A stretch of DNA of 64,000 nucleotides from Sphingobacterium sp. CZ-2 (GTDB lineage: Bacteria > Bacteroidota > Bacteroidia > Sphingobacteriales > Sphingobacteriaceae): positions 3,861,977-3,925,976 of the forward strand of contig NZ_CP038159.1 in assembly GCF_004526235.1 (NCBI RefSeq). Direction: 5' to 3'. Positions 46,942-59,315 of this stretch are shown in pieces; the first letter of the stretch is position 1, and every line of letters starts with the position of its first letter. The notes beneath the pieces were generated by a model. The model did no database searches. It worked only from the letters and a program-made list of their open reading frames with translations, and was not told the DNA's origin. The position numbers were made by a program, and so were the translations under genes.

Positions 46942-47397
46942 CTATTGCCACGTCCAGACATCCTCTACAAATACAAATACATTGCTGTATGTACCACGAA
47001 GACGTCTCATGTATGCTGTAGCTTCAGAACGGCTGGTAAAATCACCAACTTTTACCCTGTAATTCGGTTCCACGTAATCAAGATAAGCGTTCATATCAGG
47101 GTTTTGGCGAATAAAGCTATTCTGAACATTGGTTGCTTCATTCCTATTACCACCAGAATAAATCTGTACCCTAAAACCTCGCACTTTCACCCGGCGTGCC
47201 TTCGATTTGTCCAAGATTTTAGGTTCCAAACTTACTGGTGCTTTAGAAGCAGTTGGATTTATTGCATGAAATGCTCTGAAGTCTTGTAATAGGCTAATCA
47301 ATGTGTCCTTTACTACCTCTACTTTTCCATCCTGTGCCTTCGTAATCTGTGTAGACAATAAGATGATGCAACCTACAATAAATCCTTTATTAATCAT
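46942..47397 (-). CDS. SPOR-domain exported protein
   Basis: The 151-residue protein has a signal peptide (ending ITKAQ) and a C-terminal SPOR domain (about 75-147: FRVQIYSGGNRNEA, YRVKVGDFTSRSEATAYMRRL). SPOR domains bind septal peptidoglycan lacking stem peptides, so a role at division sites is likely. It lies just downstream of secA. Confidence 0.9.
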   Translation of the reverse strand: MINKGFIVGCIILLSTQITKAQDGKVEVVKDTLISLLQDFRAFHAINPTASKAPVSLEPKILDKSKARRVKVRGFRVQIYSGGNRNEATNVQNSFIRQNPDMNAYLDYVEPNYRVKVGDFTSRSEATAYMRRLRGTYSNVFVFVEDVWTWQ

Positions 47398-47402
47398 TTT
47401 AT

Positions 47403-50699
<3,297 letters not shown>

Positions 50700-50774
50700 A
50701 ATTTTTTATTTCTGTAATCGCTTGTACAATAATGACTCCAAACAAAAGATGCAGACATTTTGACACTAATCGGG

Positions 50775-50807
50775 CAAATTTAGTTATTAAGGTTGATAAC
50801 TAACAAA
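50775..50807 (-). promoter_or_regulatory. secA promoter (-33 and -7 elements)
   Basis: On the minus strand TTTG (50804-50807) is followed after 21 nt by TAAATTTG (50775-50782). This matches the Bacteroidota TTTG-N19-21-TAnnTTTG arrangement. The start codon is 76 nt downstream. Confidence 0.7.
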
Positions 50808-50828
50808 ACCCAAAACCTTTTTTATCAA

Positions 50829-51698
50829 TTATTTTACTAAAAATATACTTTTAGTGCTCGAAGGAATTAAATTGTTGGCCCTAGCCTGTTCAAACAATTC
50901 AATTACAGCTTTTTTACCCTCTTCTCCAAGATCCTCTGAATATTTGTTCACATACAGTTCGATGTGCTTGTACATCACGGCTTCATCCATTTCCTGCGCA
51001 TGAGAACGGATATAGTCAATCCCTGATTTGGGGTTGGCAAATGCAAAAGCCACACTTTCCCTTAATAACCGATTCACCTGGAGCTTTACCTCCTCAGGCA
51101 ATGATCTTTTGATCACAATACCTCCCAATGGAATCGGGGAGCCAGTTGTTTTCTCCCAATAATCGCCAAGATCCTGGATTTTGTACAGCCCACGATCCAT
51201 ATAAGTGAACCTATTTTCGTGTATGATCAGGCCAATATCGATAGAACCATCCAGAACAGATTTTTCAATATCCGAAAAAACCATTTCCTGCTTATTGGTC
51301 AGCTCCGGATAGGCCAATCCTAATAAGAAATTGGCTGTAGTATATTTTCCAGGAATGCCCACTTTCAGCCCAAGAAAGTGTTCTGGAAGAGGTTTGCCGG
51401 CATAAGCACGCAGCTCTTCGGCCAAAGCAGGATCCTTGCTGATCAACAAAGGTCCAACACCAAAGCCTAAAGCACTTCCCGCGTCCAAAAGTTCATAATC
51501 CTCTGTGGCATAAGCAAATGCATGGTAGCTCAACTTGGTGATATCCAACTCTCCACGGAAAGCCTTTTCATTCAAGGTCTCCACATCATGATATTCCACG
51601 TGAAACGACAGATCATCACAAGCTATCTTATTGTGGATCAACGCATCAAATATAAACGTATCATTCGGACAGGGTGAAAACCCTAATGTTAATTCCAT
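50829..51698 (-). CDS. mqnD: 1,4-dihydroxy-6-naphthoate synthase (futalosine menaquinone pathway)
   Basis: The 289-residue protein has the periplasmic-binding-like fold of MqnD: LTLGFSPCPNDTFIFDALIH, then ITKLSYHAFAYA and SIDIGLIIHENRFTYMD. It converts cyclic dehypoxanthine futalosine toward 1,4-dihydroxy-6-naphthoate. I start at the ATG at 51696-51698. The longer reading from 51707 adds three residues and increases overlap with the upstream gene. Other mqn genes are outside the window. Confidence 0.92.
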   Translation of the reverse strand: MELTLGFSPCPNDTFIFDALIHNKIACDDLSFHVEYHDVETLNEKAFRGELDITKLSYHAFAYATEDYELLDAGSALGFGVGPLLISKDPALAEELRAYAGKPLPEHFLGLKVGIPGKYTTANFLLGLAYPELTNKQEMVFSDIEKSVLDGSIDIGLIIHENRFTYMDRGLYKIQDLGDYWEKTTGSPIPLGGIVIKRSLPEEVKLQVNRLLRESVAFAFANPKSGIDYIRSHAQEMDEAVMYKHIELYVNKYSEDLGEEGKKAVIELFEQARANNLIPSSTKSIFLVK

Positions 51699-51978
51699 AT
51701 TCTTCATCTTTTTCCGTTGGAATGAACAAGGTTTTGCTGAAGACCATCAGCAACATGCCTAGAAAGGTAGCCAACACAAAACCGTTTCCAACTTTATCCA
51801 ATCCTTTTTTATAGCAAACATAACAGCTCATCAGGTTGATGGCTCCCGCAATAACATACAATCCTGTTGGCTTATCGGGGAAAAGCTGCATCTGAACATC
51901 CGTATGCTTGGTCAGAAAAAAGGCCAAGACCGGAAAAATTAAGCCCAGCACAAAGCCGATCAATAAATTATTCTTCAT
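51661..51978 (-). CDS. Small four-helix membrane protein
   Basis: The 105-residue protein has about four hydrophobic segments and a short cytoplasmic tail (TEKDEEYGINIRVFTLSE). I do not recognise the family. Its 3' end overlaps the mqnD start by 38 nt, and it begins right after surE's stop. The three genes are therefore tightly coupled. A link to membrane-bound quinone metabolism is possible but unproven. Confidence 0.7.
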   Translation of the reverse strand: MKNNLLIGFVLGLIFPVLAFFLTKHTDVQMQLFPDKPTGLYVIAGAINLMSCYVCYKKGLDKVGNGFVLATFLGMLLMVFSKTLFIPTEKDEEYGINIRVFTLSE

Positions 51979-52758
51979 CTATTTAATATCAAAACTCCAT
52001 GAATTCAACTCCGGAATCACATGGTGTGCCGTCATATCAAATTGCGTAGGAACGATCGAAACAAAACCATTGTTGATGGCATAAGCATCGGTATCTTCGC
52101 CTCGATCCTGTAGATCAAACTTACCCGTCATCCAGAAATATTCCCTTTGGTAAGGGTCTAGGCGCTCATCAAACTCCTCAAACCACTTGGCATTTGCTTG
52201 CCGACATACTTTTATGCCCTTTATTTCCTTTTTCACATTAGGGAAATTCACGTTCAGTAGACTGTTTTTAGGGAGTCCATGTTCCAAAACCTGCATCGCT
52301 ATTGCTTTTACGTAAGGTCTTGTATGGGAAAAATCGGCATTGTAGGCGAAATCATCTAGCGAATAGCCAACCGATGGAATCCCTTCTATTGCCCCCTCTA
52401 CCGCAGCAGACATCGTTCCGGAATAAAGAACATTGATGGAATAGTTAAGCCCATGGTTGATTCCCGATACACATAGGTCAGGTTTTTTTCCCTTGAATAT
52501 CTTGTTAACAGCAAGTTTAACACAGTCTACAGGTGTACCGGAGCATTTATACATTTCTACTCCAGGATATAGGTCGATTTTATCCAATCGAAGCGGCTTG
52601 CCAATGGTAATGGCATGTCCCATTCCCGATTGTGGGCTATCAGGCGCCACAACCACCACTTCTCCCAATTCCTGCATCACTTCCAATAGCACCTTGATGC
52701 CAGGAGCCGTGATGCCATCATCGTTAACTACCAAGATGGTAGGTTTCTTTTTTGTCAT
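51979..52758 (-). CDS. surE: 5'/3'-nucleotidase SurE
   Basis: The 259-residue phosphatase has the metal site VVNDDGI (N12, D13, D14) and SGTPVDCVKLAV, then SGINHGLNYS. SurE removes phosphate from nucleoside monophosphates and is often linked to survival in stationary phase. It precedes the small membrane gene and mqnD. A terminator separates it from nadD. Confidence 0.96.
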   Translation of the reverse strand: MTKKKPTILVVNDDGITAPGIKVLLEVMQELGEVVVVAPDSPQSGMGHAITIGKPLRLDKIDLYPGVEMYKCSGTPVDCVKLAVNKIFKGKKPDLCVSGINHGLNYSINVLYSGTMSAAVEGAIEGIPSVGYSLDDFAYNADFSHTRPYVKAIAMQVLEHGLPKNSLLNVNFPNVKKEIKGIKVCRQANAKWFEEFDERLDPYQREYFWMTGKFDLQDRGEDTDAYAINNGFVSIVPTQFDMTAHHVIPELNSWSFDIK

Positions 52759-52771
52759 ATGCGAAGTTAAG

Positions 52772-52810
52772 AAAAAAACAAAAGGTTGATTCCTTCCGAA
52801 ATCAACCTTA
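52772..52810 (-). terminator. Terminator of the yicC-gmk-nadD run
   Basis: A perfect 10-bp stem AAGGTTGATT/AATCAACCTT (52783-52792 with 52801-52810) with 8-nt loop is followed on the minus strand by TTTTGTTTTTTT. It lies 19 nt past the nadD stop. Confidence 0.8.
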
Positions 52811-52829
52811 TATTAAATTACTAATATTT

Positions 52830-53408
52830 TTAAGAATACAATCCCTTCTTATCAATAAAATCAATCACCGCATCCGGCGTATAAAACTTAATCGATTTTT
52901 TCTCCTTAATCGCCTGCCTCAAAAAAGTAGATGACAGTTCCATGACAGGTGTTTCGGTCATTGTGACAGATGCATGGCTCTTCAATGCACCACCATCATA
53001 ACCCGGCCTTGGATAAACAATAATTTTATAATCCCTCAAGATCACTTCGGCATTCTTCCATTTATGGAATCCCTGTAGGTTATCCTCACCCATGATCAAC
53101 ACAAACTCCTTCGTCGGAAATTTCTCCGCTAAATGAACCAAGGTATCAATCGTATAGGAAGGTTGAGGCAAATGGAACTCAATATCACTCGCTTTCAGGT
53201 TATCCGCGCCTTCAATGGCCAGATTTACCATTTCCAAACGATCATAGATATTCCCTAAGCTCTTTTTATCCTTGAAAGGGTTCTGTGGCGAGACCACAAA
53301 CCAAACCTCATCCAAAGAAGTATAATTCGCCATATAGTTGGCAATGATCAGATGCCCAATATGAATGGGGTTGAATGAACCAAAAAACAATCCAACCTTA
53401 TTTGCCAT
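52830..53408 (-). CDS. nadD: Nicotinate-nucleotide adenylyltransferase
   Basis: The 192-residue nucleotidyltransferase has the signature FGSFNPIHIGHL (9-20), in which H16 and H19 act in AMP transfer. The C-terminal SSTFLRQAI motif is also present. It makes NaAD from NaMN and ATP in NAD synthesis. gmk and yicC precede it with 2-nt and 1-nt gaps, so all three are one transcript. Confidence 0.95.
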   Translation of the reverse strand: MANKVGLFFGSFNPIHIGHLIIANYMANYTSLDEVWFVVSPQNPFKDKKSLGNIYDRLEMVNLAIEGADNLKASDIEFHLPQPSYTIDTLVHLAEKFPTKEFVLIMGEDNLQGFHKWKNAEVILRDYKIIVYPRPGYDGGALKSHASVTMTETPVMELSSTFLRQAIKEKKSIKFYTPDAVIDFIDKKGLYS

Positions 53409-53410
53409 AC

Positions 53411-53980
53411 TTATGAATTAATGAAATCCAACACCAATCGCTCGGCCTCCGCACAAGCGGTCTCCAGATCATTGTTCTGCAAGATCACATCAAATTTATC
53501 CGCATAGGACAACTCCAATTCCGCTTTCGCAAAACGTTCCTGCAGCTTTTCCTCCGAATCCGTCCCTCTGCCCTTCAAACGCTCTTTCAAGACCTCCAAG
53601 GAAGGTGGATTCACAAATATCGACAATGCCTGATCCGGGAATTTAGACTTCAAGCGCAAACCACCCACTACATCGATATCAAAAATAACATGTTTCCCAG
53701 CATCCCAAATTCGCTCAACTTCAGAACGTAGAGTGCCGTAAAATGTGCCCGAATAAACTTCCTCAAATTCAATGAACTCATGCTTCGCTACCTTATGCAA
53801 GAAATCATCGGTAGAGATGAAGTAATAATCCACCCCATTTTCTTCCTGCCCACGAGGTGCTCTCGTACTTGCCGAAATGGAAAATGAGATCTTATCGCCA
53901 TGTTTTTCCAGTAATCTTTTTACGATAGTGGTTTTTCCTGCGCCAGAAGGGGCAGAGAATATCAATAGCTTCCCGCTCAT
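53411..53980 (-). CDS. gmk: Guanylate kinase
   Basis: The 189-residue P-loop kinase has the ATP site SAPSGAGKTT (9-18), and the GMP-binding STRAPRGQEENGVDYYF. It phosphorylates GMP to GDP. It lies between nadD and yicC in a run with gaps of 2 nt and 1 nt. Its size is typical of GMKs. Confidence 0.96.
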   Translation of the reverse strand: MSGKLLIFSAPSGAGKTTIVKRLLEKHGDKISFSISASTRAPRGQEENGVDYYFISTDDFLHKVAKHEFIEFEEVYSGTFYGTLRSEVERIWDAGKHVIFDIDVVGGLRLKSKFPDQALSIFVNPPSLEVLKERLKGRGTDSEEKLQERFAKAELELSYADKFDVILQNNDLETACAEAERLVLDFINS

Positions 53981-53981
53981 G

Positions 53982-54854
53982 CTATAAAACGTTTAATAAT
54001 TGTTCTTTGATTTTTTCCAGCTCATCCTTCATCTTTACCACGATCTGCTGGATCTGCGCATTATTCGCTTTTGAACCCAAGGTATTGATCTCACGGCCCA
54101 TTTCCTGCGAAATAAACCCTAATTTTTTACCATTGGAATCATTGGAATTCAAGGCTTGGATAAAATAGTTGCAATGGCTGCGCAGCCTTACTTTTTCTTC
54201 CGTAATATCCAGTTTTTCGATGTAAAATACCAATTCCTGCTCGAAACGGTTCATATCCACATTTTCTTTCCCAACCGCTTCTTCCATATATTGGTTGATG
54301 CGTTCGCGAATCAATGGGATACGGCTTCCTTCAACGGATTCAACTTCGGTCAGGTGAGATAAAATCAATTCCACACGATGCGCCAAGTCTACTTTAAGCA
54401 CAACACCTTCGTCTTCACGGAAATTATTGAATTGTTTTACGGCAGCATGGAAAGCTGTTACCAGCACTTTTCCCTCTTCCTCATCCACCTCATCGTTGTT
54501 GCTGATCACCTCCGGCATATTCAAGGCAAGTTCAAGCATGTTCGCTTTGCTATCGCCCAATTGAAAAGCGATCTGCTGTAATTGTTGGTAATATTCTTTG
54601 AGTAAATCGGCATTGATGCTAGCTGCCTTGGCGGTTTGGTCTACATATTCAGTAGAAACACTGATGTTCACTTTTCCGCGTTCGATCAATTTGCTGCATT
54701 CCCCACGAAGGAATAGTTCCTTGTCGGAAACCGCTTTCGGTAAACGCAGATTAAGCTCTAAAAATTTAGAATTTAGCGATTTTATTTCTACGGTATATTT
54801 TACAGAACCATTCTCAGCGGTTCCCATACCATAACCTGTCATCGATTTTATCAT
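53982..54854 (-). CDS. YicC-family endoribonuclease-like protein
   Basis: The 290-residue protein begins MIKSMTGYGMG and ends in the KELEKIKEQLLN helix, as in YicC/YloC proteins. Some members are endoribonucleases; this one has no experimental support here. I start at the ATG at 54852-54854. The TTG two codons upstream lies inside the promoter element. It starts the yicC-gmk-nadD transcript. Confidence 0.93.
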   Translation of the reverse strand: MIKSMTGYGMGTAENGSVKYTVEIKSLNSKFLELNLRLPKAVSDKELFLRGECSKLIERGKVNISVSTEYVDQTAKAASINADLLKEYYQQLQQIAFQLGDSKANMLELALNMPEVISNNDEVDEEEGKVLVTAFHAAVKQFNNFREDEGVVLKVDLAHRVELILSHLTEVESVEGSRIPLIRERINQYMEEAVGKENVDMNRFEQELVFYIEKLDITEEKVRLRSHCNYFIQALNSNDSNGKKLGFISQEMGREINTLGSKANNAQIQQIVVKMKDELEKIKEQLLNVL

Positions 54855-54857
54855 ATG

Positions 54858-54865
54858 CAAAGGTA
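54858..54865 (-). promoter_or_regulatory. -7 promoter element of yicC-gmk-nadD
   Basis: TACCTTTG on the minus strand ends 4 nt before the chosen ATG, implying an almost leaderless message. It argues against the TTG start at 54860. Confidence 0.55.
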
Positions 54866-54894
54866 TAAAATCTTAGCCTAAAGTTTTTTCTTAA

Positions 54895-55473
54895 TTACCA
54901 ATCATGTTTGGCGATCAGTACCACCATATAGGTTTTATAGGTAGACCCTTTCGGAACGCGGACAAAACCTATCCCGATATCCTTCAAAGATCCATACCAA
55001 TCCGTCATGCCCAACACATGTTTTCTATGCATGAAACCCGGAGACCCTCTACCGATAATAAAAGACTTGATCACATCTACGGCCGTTTCATGATTGGCCC
55101 CAATAGACTCAAAACTATTATCCCGCCGCTTCTTCAACCAATCCGGATTCAGGCTGTAGCCTCCTTGATGAATATGGTAGTTCGGGCCATAACCATCCGG
55201 ATCCACATGGTCAAAATAATTCCGCTTGGCCATATCGTATGCCCTAGCCTCCGCCACTTTTGCCAATCGATCGTTCCAGACCAACCTCGTCCGAGTCACG
55301 TTCTTTAATCTGGATATTCCCAAATCCCTTGCATACCGGTCCGGATTACTTCGGAAATCATTCAGGTATTCAAAAGCCTTCTTCGCTTCCCGACGGTCGG
55401 TCTTAATGGATTTCTGGGCAAAAATAGGGTTCACCCACAATAGGAGTGCAAGTAAAACGAATCGCATAGGCAT
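54895..55473 (-). CDS. CAP/SCP-domain secreted protein
   Basis: The 192-residue protein has a signal peptide (MRFVLLALLLWVNPIFAQ) and one CAP domain (about 45-190): ARAYDMAKRNYFDHVDPDGYG, FESIGANHETAVD and HRKHVLGMTDWYGSLKDIGIGFV. CAP proteins include peptidases and lipid-binding proteins. Two ATGs fit the signal peptide, at 55473 and 55467. The longer reading starts at a TTG and is not used. The target is unknown. Confidence 0.88.
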   Translation of the reverse strand: MPMRFVLLALLLWVNPIFAQKSIKTDRREAKKAFEYLNDFRSNPDRYARDLGISRLKNVTRTRLVWNDRLAKVAEARAYDMAKRNYFDHVDPDGYGPNYHIHQGGYSLNPDWLKKRRDNSFESIGANHETAVDVIKSFIIGRGSPGFMHRKHVLGMTDWYGSLKDIGIGFVRVPKGSTYKTYMVVLIAKHDW

Positions 55474-55525
55474 GTATTTTCTATAAAGACTGTTTTGCAA
55501 ACGAAGCGTTTAATTCAAAAAGGAA

Positions 55526-56170
55526 TTAGGAAGCTGTTTTCTTATTCCAGAAGATCTCGATAATAGCCGGTAAGAGGGATATCAGGATGATCAACAGGAC
55601 AACAATGGAAAAATTATTCTTCACCAGTGGAATCTGACCGAAAAAATATCCTCCAATAAGAAATAGAGATACCCATAATATACCGCCCACAATATTGTAT
55701 AGCCCAAATTTGCGATAAGGCATCCTGACTATACCTGCCACAAACGGAGCGAATGTGCGCACGATCGGAACAAAACGGGCATAGATAATGGTTTCCAGAC
55801 CATACTTCTCATAAAATTGCTGCGTTTTCTCCAAATAAGCGGGTTTAAATATTTTAGAGCCCGGCTTGAACACCCGGCTTCCAAAATGCTTCCCTATTTC
55901 ATAGTTCACAAAATCCCCTAAAATGGCTGCGAATATCAACAGCAGGATCATGATCCCTAAACTCAGGTTGGTCTCCGGTTTTGCGATCAAAGCGCCCATC
56001 GCAAATAGAACGGAATCTCCCGGTAAAAATGGTGTCACCACCAGACCCGTTTCTGCAAATATGATCAGGAATAAAATAAGATAGGTCCAAGCCTGATATT
56101 CTTGTGTGATTTGGATCAGGTGTTTATCGATATGAAGAATAAAATCAATGAGGGCAGATATGAATTCCAT
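55526..56170 (-). CDS. DedA-family membrane protein
   Basis: The 214-residue protein has the DedA layout: [19 protein letters not shown] near 40-58, [18 protein letters not shown] near 130-147, and about five or six membrane segments. DedA proteins act in membrane lipid movement and envelope homeostasis. A close paralogue sits directly upstream, separated by a terminator, so the pair arose by tandem duplication. Confidence 0.93.
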   Translation of the reverse strand: MEFISALIDFILHIDKHLIQITQEYQAWTYLILFLIIFAETGLVVTPFLPGDSVLFAMGALIAKPETNLSLGIMILLLIFAAILGDFVNYEIGKHFGSRVFKPGSKIFKPAYLEKTQQFYEKYGLETIIYARFVPIVRTFAPFVAGIVRMPYRKFGLYNIVGGILWVSLFLIGGYFFGQIPLVKNNFSIVVLLIILISLLPAIIEIFWNKKTAS

Positions 56171-56225
56171 AATAGTAAAAAGTAGTATTACCTACACAAC
56201 AATTGCACCAATTACCAAGCCATTA

Positions 56226-56256
56226 AAACAAAAAAGGAAGCTTATTGAGCTTCCTT
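56226..56256 (-). terminator. Terminator between the two DedA genes
   Basis: A 9-bp stem AAGGAAGCT/AGCTTCCTT (56234-56242 with 56248-56256) is followed on the minus strand by a T-rich stretch. It overlaps the last codons of the upstream dedA gene, so the second copy needs its own promoter. Confidence 0.7.
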
Positions 56257-56898
56257 CTTTTTTCCATATTTTTCCTTTACCACCTCAATGATCGGAGGCA
56301 GCATGGATAAGAATATAATAGCAAATATCACGATGGTAAAGTTGTCTTTAATAATAGGCAATCCACCAAAGAAATAACCGATGAATAAAAAGGAGGTAAC
56401 CCAAAGGATCGCTCCGATAACATTATAAGAGGCAAATTTCGCATAAGACATCGATCCTACTCCAGCCACAAATGGCGCAAAAGTTCGGATGATGGGCACA
56501 AAACGCGCATAAATGATCGTCTTGCCACCATATTTCTCATAGAATTTCTCCGTTTTCTCTAAATATTCCTTTTTCAGGAACTTATATTTTCCGCTGAAGG
56601 CTTTTGGACCAATGTATTTTCCAATATGATAATTGACCATATCTCCGATAATTCCCGCCACCATCAACAGTATCCACATCACAAATACATTCAGATCCGT
56701 TTCCGGTTTCGCAATGATGGCACCTGTTGCGAACAACAAGGAATCCCCAGGAAGGAATGGAGTAACCACCAATCCCGTTTCCGCAAAGATGATTAAAAAT
56801 AGGATCAGGTAGGTCCAGGTCTGATAGTTGTTGACAATCTCCACCAAATGGTCATCAATGTGGAGAATAAAGTCAATAATCGCGTATATAAAATCCAA
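56242..56898 (-). CDS. DedA-family membrane protein, TTG start
   Basis: The 218-residue protein has [19 protein letters not shown] (about 40-58) and [18 protein letters not shown] (about 131-148), closely matching the neighbouring paralogue. No ATG is available: the frame opens at a stop four codons upstream and the first start is TTG at 56896-56898. The resulting [18 protein letters not shown] aligns without gaps with the paralogue's MEFISALIDF, which starts with ATG. The TTG therefore looks genuine. It lies 13 nt after the dnaN stop, on the same transcript. Confidence 0.92.
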   Translation of the reverse strand: MDFIYAIIDFILHIDDHLVEIVNNYQTWTYLILFLIIFAETGLVVTPFLPGDSLLFATGAIIAKPETDLNVFVMWILLMVAGIIGDMVNYHIGKYIGPKAFSGKYKFLKKEYLEKTEKFYEKYGGKTIIYARFVPIIRTFAPFVAGVGSMSYAKFASYNVIGAILWVTSFLFIGYFFGGLPIIKDNFTIVIFAIIFLSMLPPIIEVVKEKYGKKKEAQ

Positions 56899-56911
56899 GG
56901 TCTTCTGCTAA

Positions 56912-58033
56912 TTAAATATTGTTCAACATCACTGGCATCACCAACATCAAAATATCCTCATGCTCTTCCTTAACCGCTGGCACCAATAGCCCTGCACGGT
57001 TTGGCGTGCTCATTTCCAAAACAACTTCTTCGCAGGAAAGATTGTTCAACATCTCCACCAAGAATTTCGCATTGAATCCGATCTCCATGTCTTCACCCTC
57101 AAATTGGCAGCTTAAACGCTCGTGGGCTTCATTCGAAAAGTCCAGATCCTCTGCAGAGATATGCAATTCACTGCCATTGATCTTCAAACGAACCTGATGC
57201 GTGGTTTTGTTCGCAAAAATCACCACACGACGAAGGGTATTCAGGAACAAAGAACGATCTACGGTCAATTTATTAGGGTTCAAACGAGGAATTACCGCTT
57301 CGTAATCCGGATAACGCTCATCGATCAAACGACAGATCAGGTTGATATTTCCGAACTGAAAGAAAGCATTCGTATTGTTATATTCAATAGAAACATTCAC
57401 ATCATCAGCTGGTAAAGATGATTTCAATAGCGAAAGGGCTTTCTTTGGAAGGATAATGGAAGTCGCTTTTTCTGCCGTAACATCTGTACGACGGTATCTC
57501 ACCAATTTATGCGCATCCGTTGCCACGAAGGTAGTCGATTGTTCAGCCAATTGAACCAGAACACCCGACATCGCAGGACGCAATTCATCATTACTTACCG
57601 CAAAAATGGTTTTATTGATGGCCTCCAATAAAGTTCCTGCTGGAATATTTACCGTAGAAATATTGTCTACCACAGGAATTTTTGGAAAATCATCCGCATT
57701 TTCTCCACTCAATTTATATTTACCATCTCCAGCAGAGATCTCAATCGCCAAGGTATTGGTATCCACCGAAAAAGCGACCGGCTGATCCGGTAGGGTTTTT
57801 AAAGTCTCGATCAAGATTTTGGAAGGCATCGCCACGCGACCTTCTTCTTTCGCCTCGATCTGAAGATTCGTAACCATACTGGTTTGTAGATCCGTAGCCG
57901 AAATCGTCAGGATATTGTCTTTTATTTCAAATAGGAAATTCTCCAGAATCGGTAATACGGTGCTTGAACTGGAAGCCCCACTAATAGCTTGTAATTGTTT
58001 GAGTAATATAGAGGTGGATACAATAAATCTCAT
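56912..58033 (-). CDS. dnaN: DNA polymerase III beta subunit (sliding clamp)
   Basis: The 373-residue protein is the ring-shaped processivity clamp, with three repeated clamp domains. It starts MRFIVSTSILLKQL and ends in EDILMLVMPVMLNN, the usual DnaN ending. It is not next to dnaA here, as in many Bacteroidota. It is transcribed divergently from a delta'-like clamp-loader gene. Confidence 0.97.
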   Translation of the reverse strand: MRFIVSTSILLKQLQAISGASSSSTVLPILENFLFEIKDNILTISATDLQTSMVTNLQIEAKEEGRVAMPSKILIETLKTLPDQPVAFSVDTNTLAIEISAGDGKYKLSGENADDFPKIPVVDNISTVNIPAGTLLEAINKTIFAVSNDELRPAMSGVLVQLAEQSTTFVATDAHKLVRYRRTDVTAEKATSIILPKKALSLLKSSLPADDVNVSIEYNNTNAFFQFGNINLICRLIDERYPDYEAVIPRLNPNKLTVDRSLFLNTLRRVVIFANKTTHQVRLKINGSELHISAEDLDFSNEAHERLSCQFEGEDMEIGFNAKFLVEMLNNLSCEEVVLEMSTPNRAGLLVPAVKEEHEDILMLVMPVMLNNI

Positions 58034-58143
58034 TTCTGTTTTAATAGATTTTTATATGCAATAATACGTAAAAGAATCTAAATAATTACAATCCTAATTC
58101 GATATAAGAGGGACATTCTTAAAAAGCAACGGGTTTAAATTTG

Positions 58144-58151
58144 TACATTTG
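58144..58151 (+). promoter_or_regulatory. -7 promoter element of the delta'-like gene
   Basis: TACATTTG fits TAnnTTTG and overlaps a GTG that would be a longer start. It therefore supports the ATG at 58163 as the real start. Confidence 0.55.
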
Positions 58152-58162
58152 TGCAATCAGGT

Positions 58163-59305
58163 ATGCAGTTGGAGAAAATAATAGGACATGATGCACTAAA
58201 GCAACAATTGATCGCGACGGTTCAGGAGAATCGAGTGAGTCATGCGCAGTTATTTTTAGGCCCCGAAGGTTCCGGTGCACTCCCTCTTGCCGTGGCCTAT
58301 GCCCAATATATCAATTGCGAAAACAGATCCGCATCTGATAGCTGTGGTACATGTGCCTCCTGCTTGAAATATGAAAAACTGATCCATCCGGATCTTCACT
58401 TTTCTTATCCATTCTTTGCTAAAAAATCCGAAGAAACCGCTAGCACCTATATGGAAGATTGGCGTGCAGCTTTTCTGGCGAACCCTTATATGGGGCTTAG
58501 CTACTGGAGGAACCAATTGGAAGCCGAGAACAAACAGGCGAACATCAATATTGCGGAAGCCCATTCCATCATCAAAAAATTAAGCCTTAAGTCTTTTGAG
58601 GCCGAATATAAGGTCTTGGTCATGTGGCTGCCCGAATACTTGGATACCCAGGGAAATGCACTCTTAAAACTTATCGAGGAACCACCAGAAAAGACCTTGT
58701 TCTTGTTGGTGGCAGAAAACCAAGATAAGATTTTGAATACCATTATCTCCAGGACGCAATTGGTCAAAGTGAACAAATTGCCCCAAGAGGATATCGCGGA
58801 ATACCTGATCAACGAAAAAAGGATTGACCCATCACGGGCGAACGAGATCGCTTTTATTGCTGATGGGAACATGCAATCCGCTTTCGAACAATTGCACGAG
58901 GAAGACAATACCAATTTCGATCTATTGATCCGATGGTTCAGGTTTATCGTAACGGATTCCGGATTGAACATCATCCAGATCTGTGAGGAAGAGATCAGTA
59001 AATTGGGCCGTGAGAACCAAAAATTGTTCTTAGTGTATAGCATTAATGTCCTAAGGCAGATCGTGCTTTTAAACCAAGGAATGCCCAATCTGGTCTTTTT
59101 AAAGGATGCCGAATTGGAATTTGTACAGAAGTTCAGCGAGATCAGCAGCTTGGAAAAACTGGAAGCAGCTATCGAAATGCTGGAAAAAACACATTATTCT
59201 GTGGAAAGAAATGCAAATCCTAAAATATTATTTTTAGATTTATCTTTGCAGTTAGTTTTATTATTTAAATACAATACGTTCCCCCAGGGGACTCAATATA
59301 TATAA
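58163..59305 (+). CDS. holB: DNA polymerase III delta'-like clamp-loader subunit
   Basis: The 380-residue protein has an N-terminal AAA-like domain with FLGPEGSGALPLA near 31-43. The usual Walker-A lysine is replaced by alanine, as expected for delta', which does not bind ATP. Four cysteines at C52, C61, C64 and C67 form the zinc module of clamp-loader subunits. The LIEEPPEKTLFLLVAENQDKI segment fits the family. It lies divergent from dnaN, and a RicT-like gene follows after 10 nt. Confidence 0.9.
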   Translation: MQLEKIIGHDALKQQLIATVQENRVSHAQLFLGPEGSGALPLAVAYAQYINCENRSASDSCGTCASCLKYEKLIHPDLHFSYPFFAKKSEETASTYMEDWRAAFLANPYMGLSYWRNQLEAENKQANINIAEAHSIIKKLSLKSFEAEYKVLVMWLPEYLDTQGNALLKLIEEPPEKTLFLLVAENQDKILNTIISRTQLVKVNKLPQEDIAEYLINEKRIDPSRANEIAFIADGNMQSAFEQLHEEDNTNFDLLIRWFRFIVTDSGLNIIQICEEEISKLGRENQKLFLVYSINVLRQIVLLNQGMPNLVFLKDAELEFVQKFSEISSLEKLEAAIEMLEKTHYSVERNANPKILFLDLSLQLVLLFKYNTFPQGTQYI

Positions 59306-59315
59306 AATACAAAAT

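Noticed and set aside
56919..57415. Plus-strand ORFs inside dnaN
   Set aside because: They are antisense shadows of dnaN with no start context or homology that I can see.
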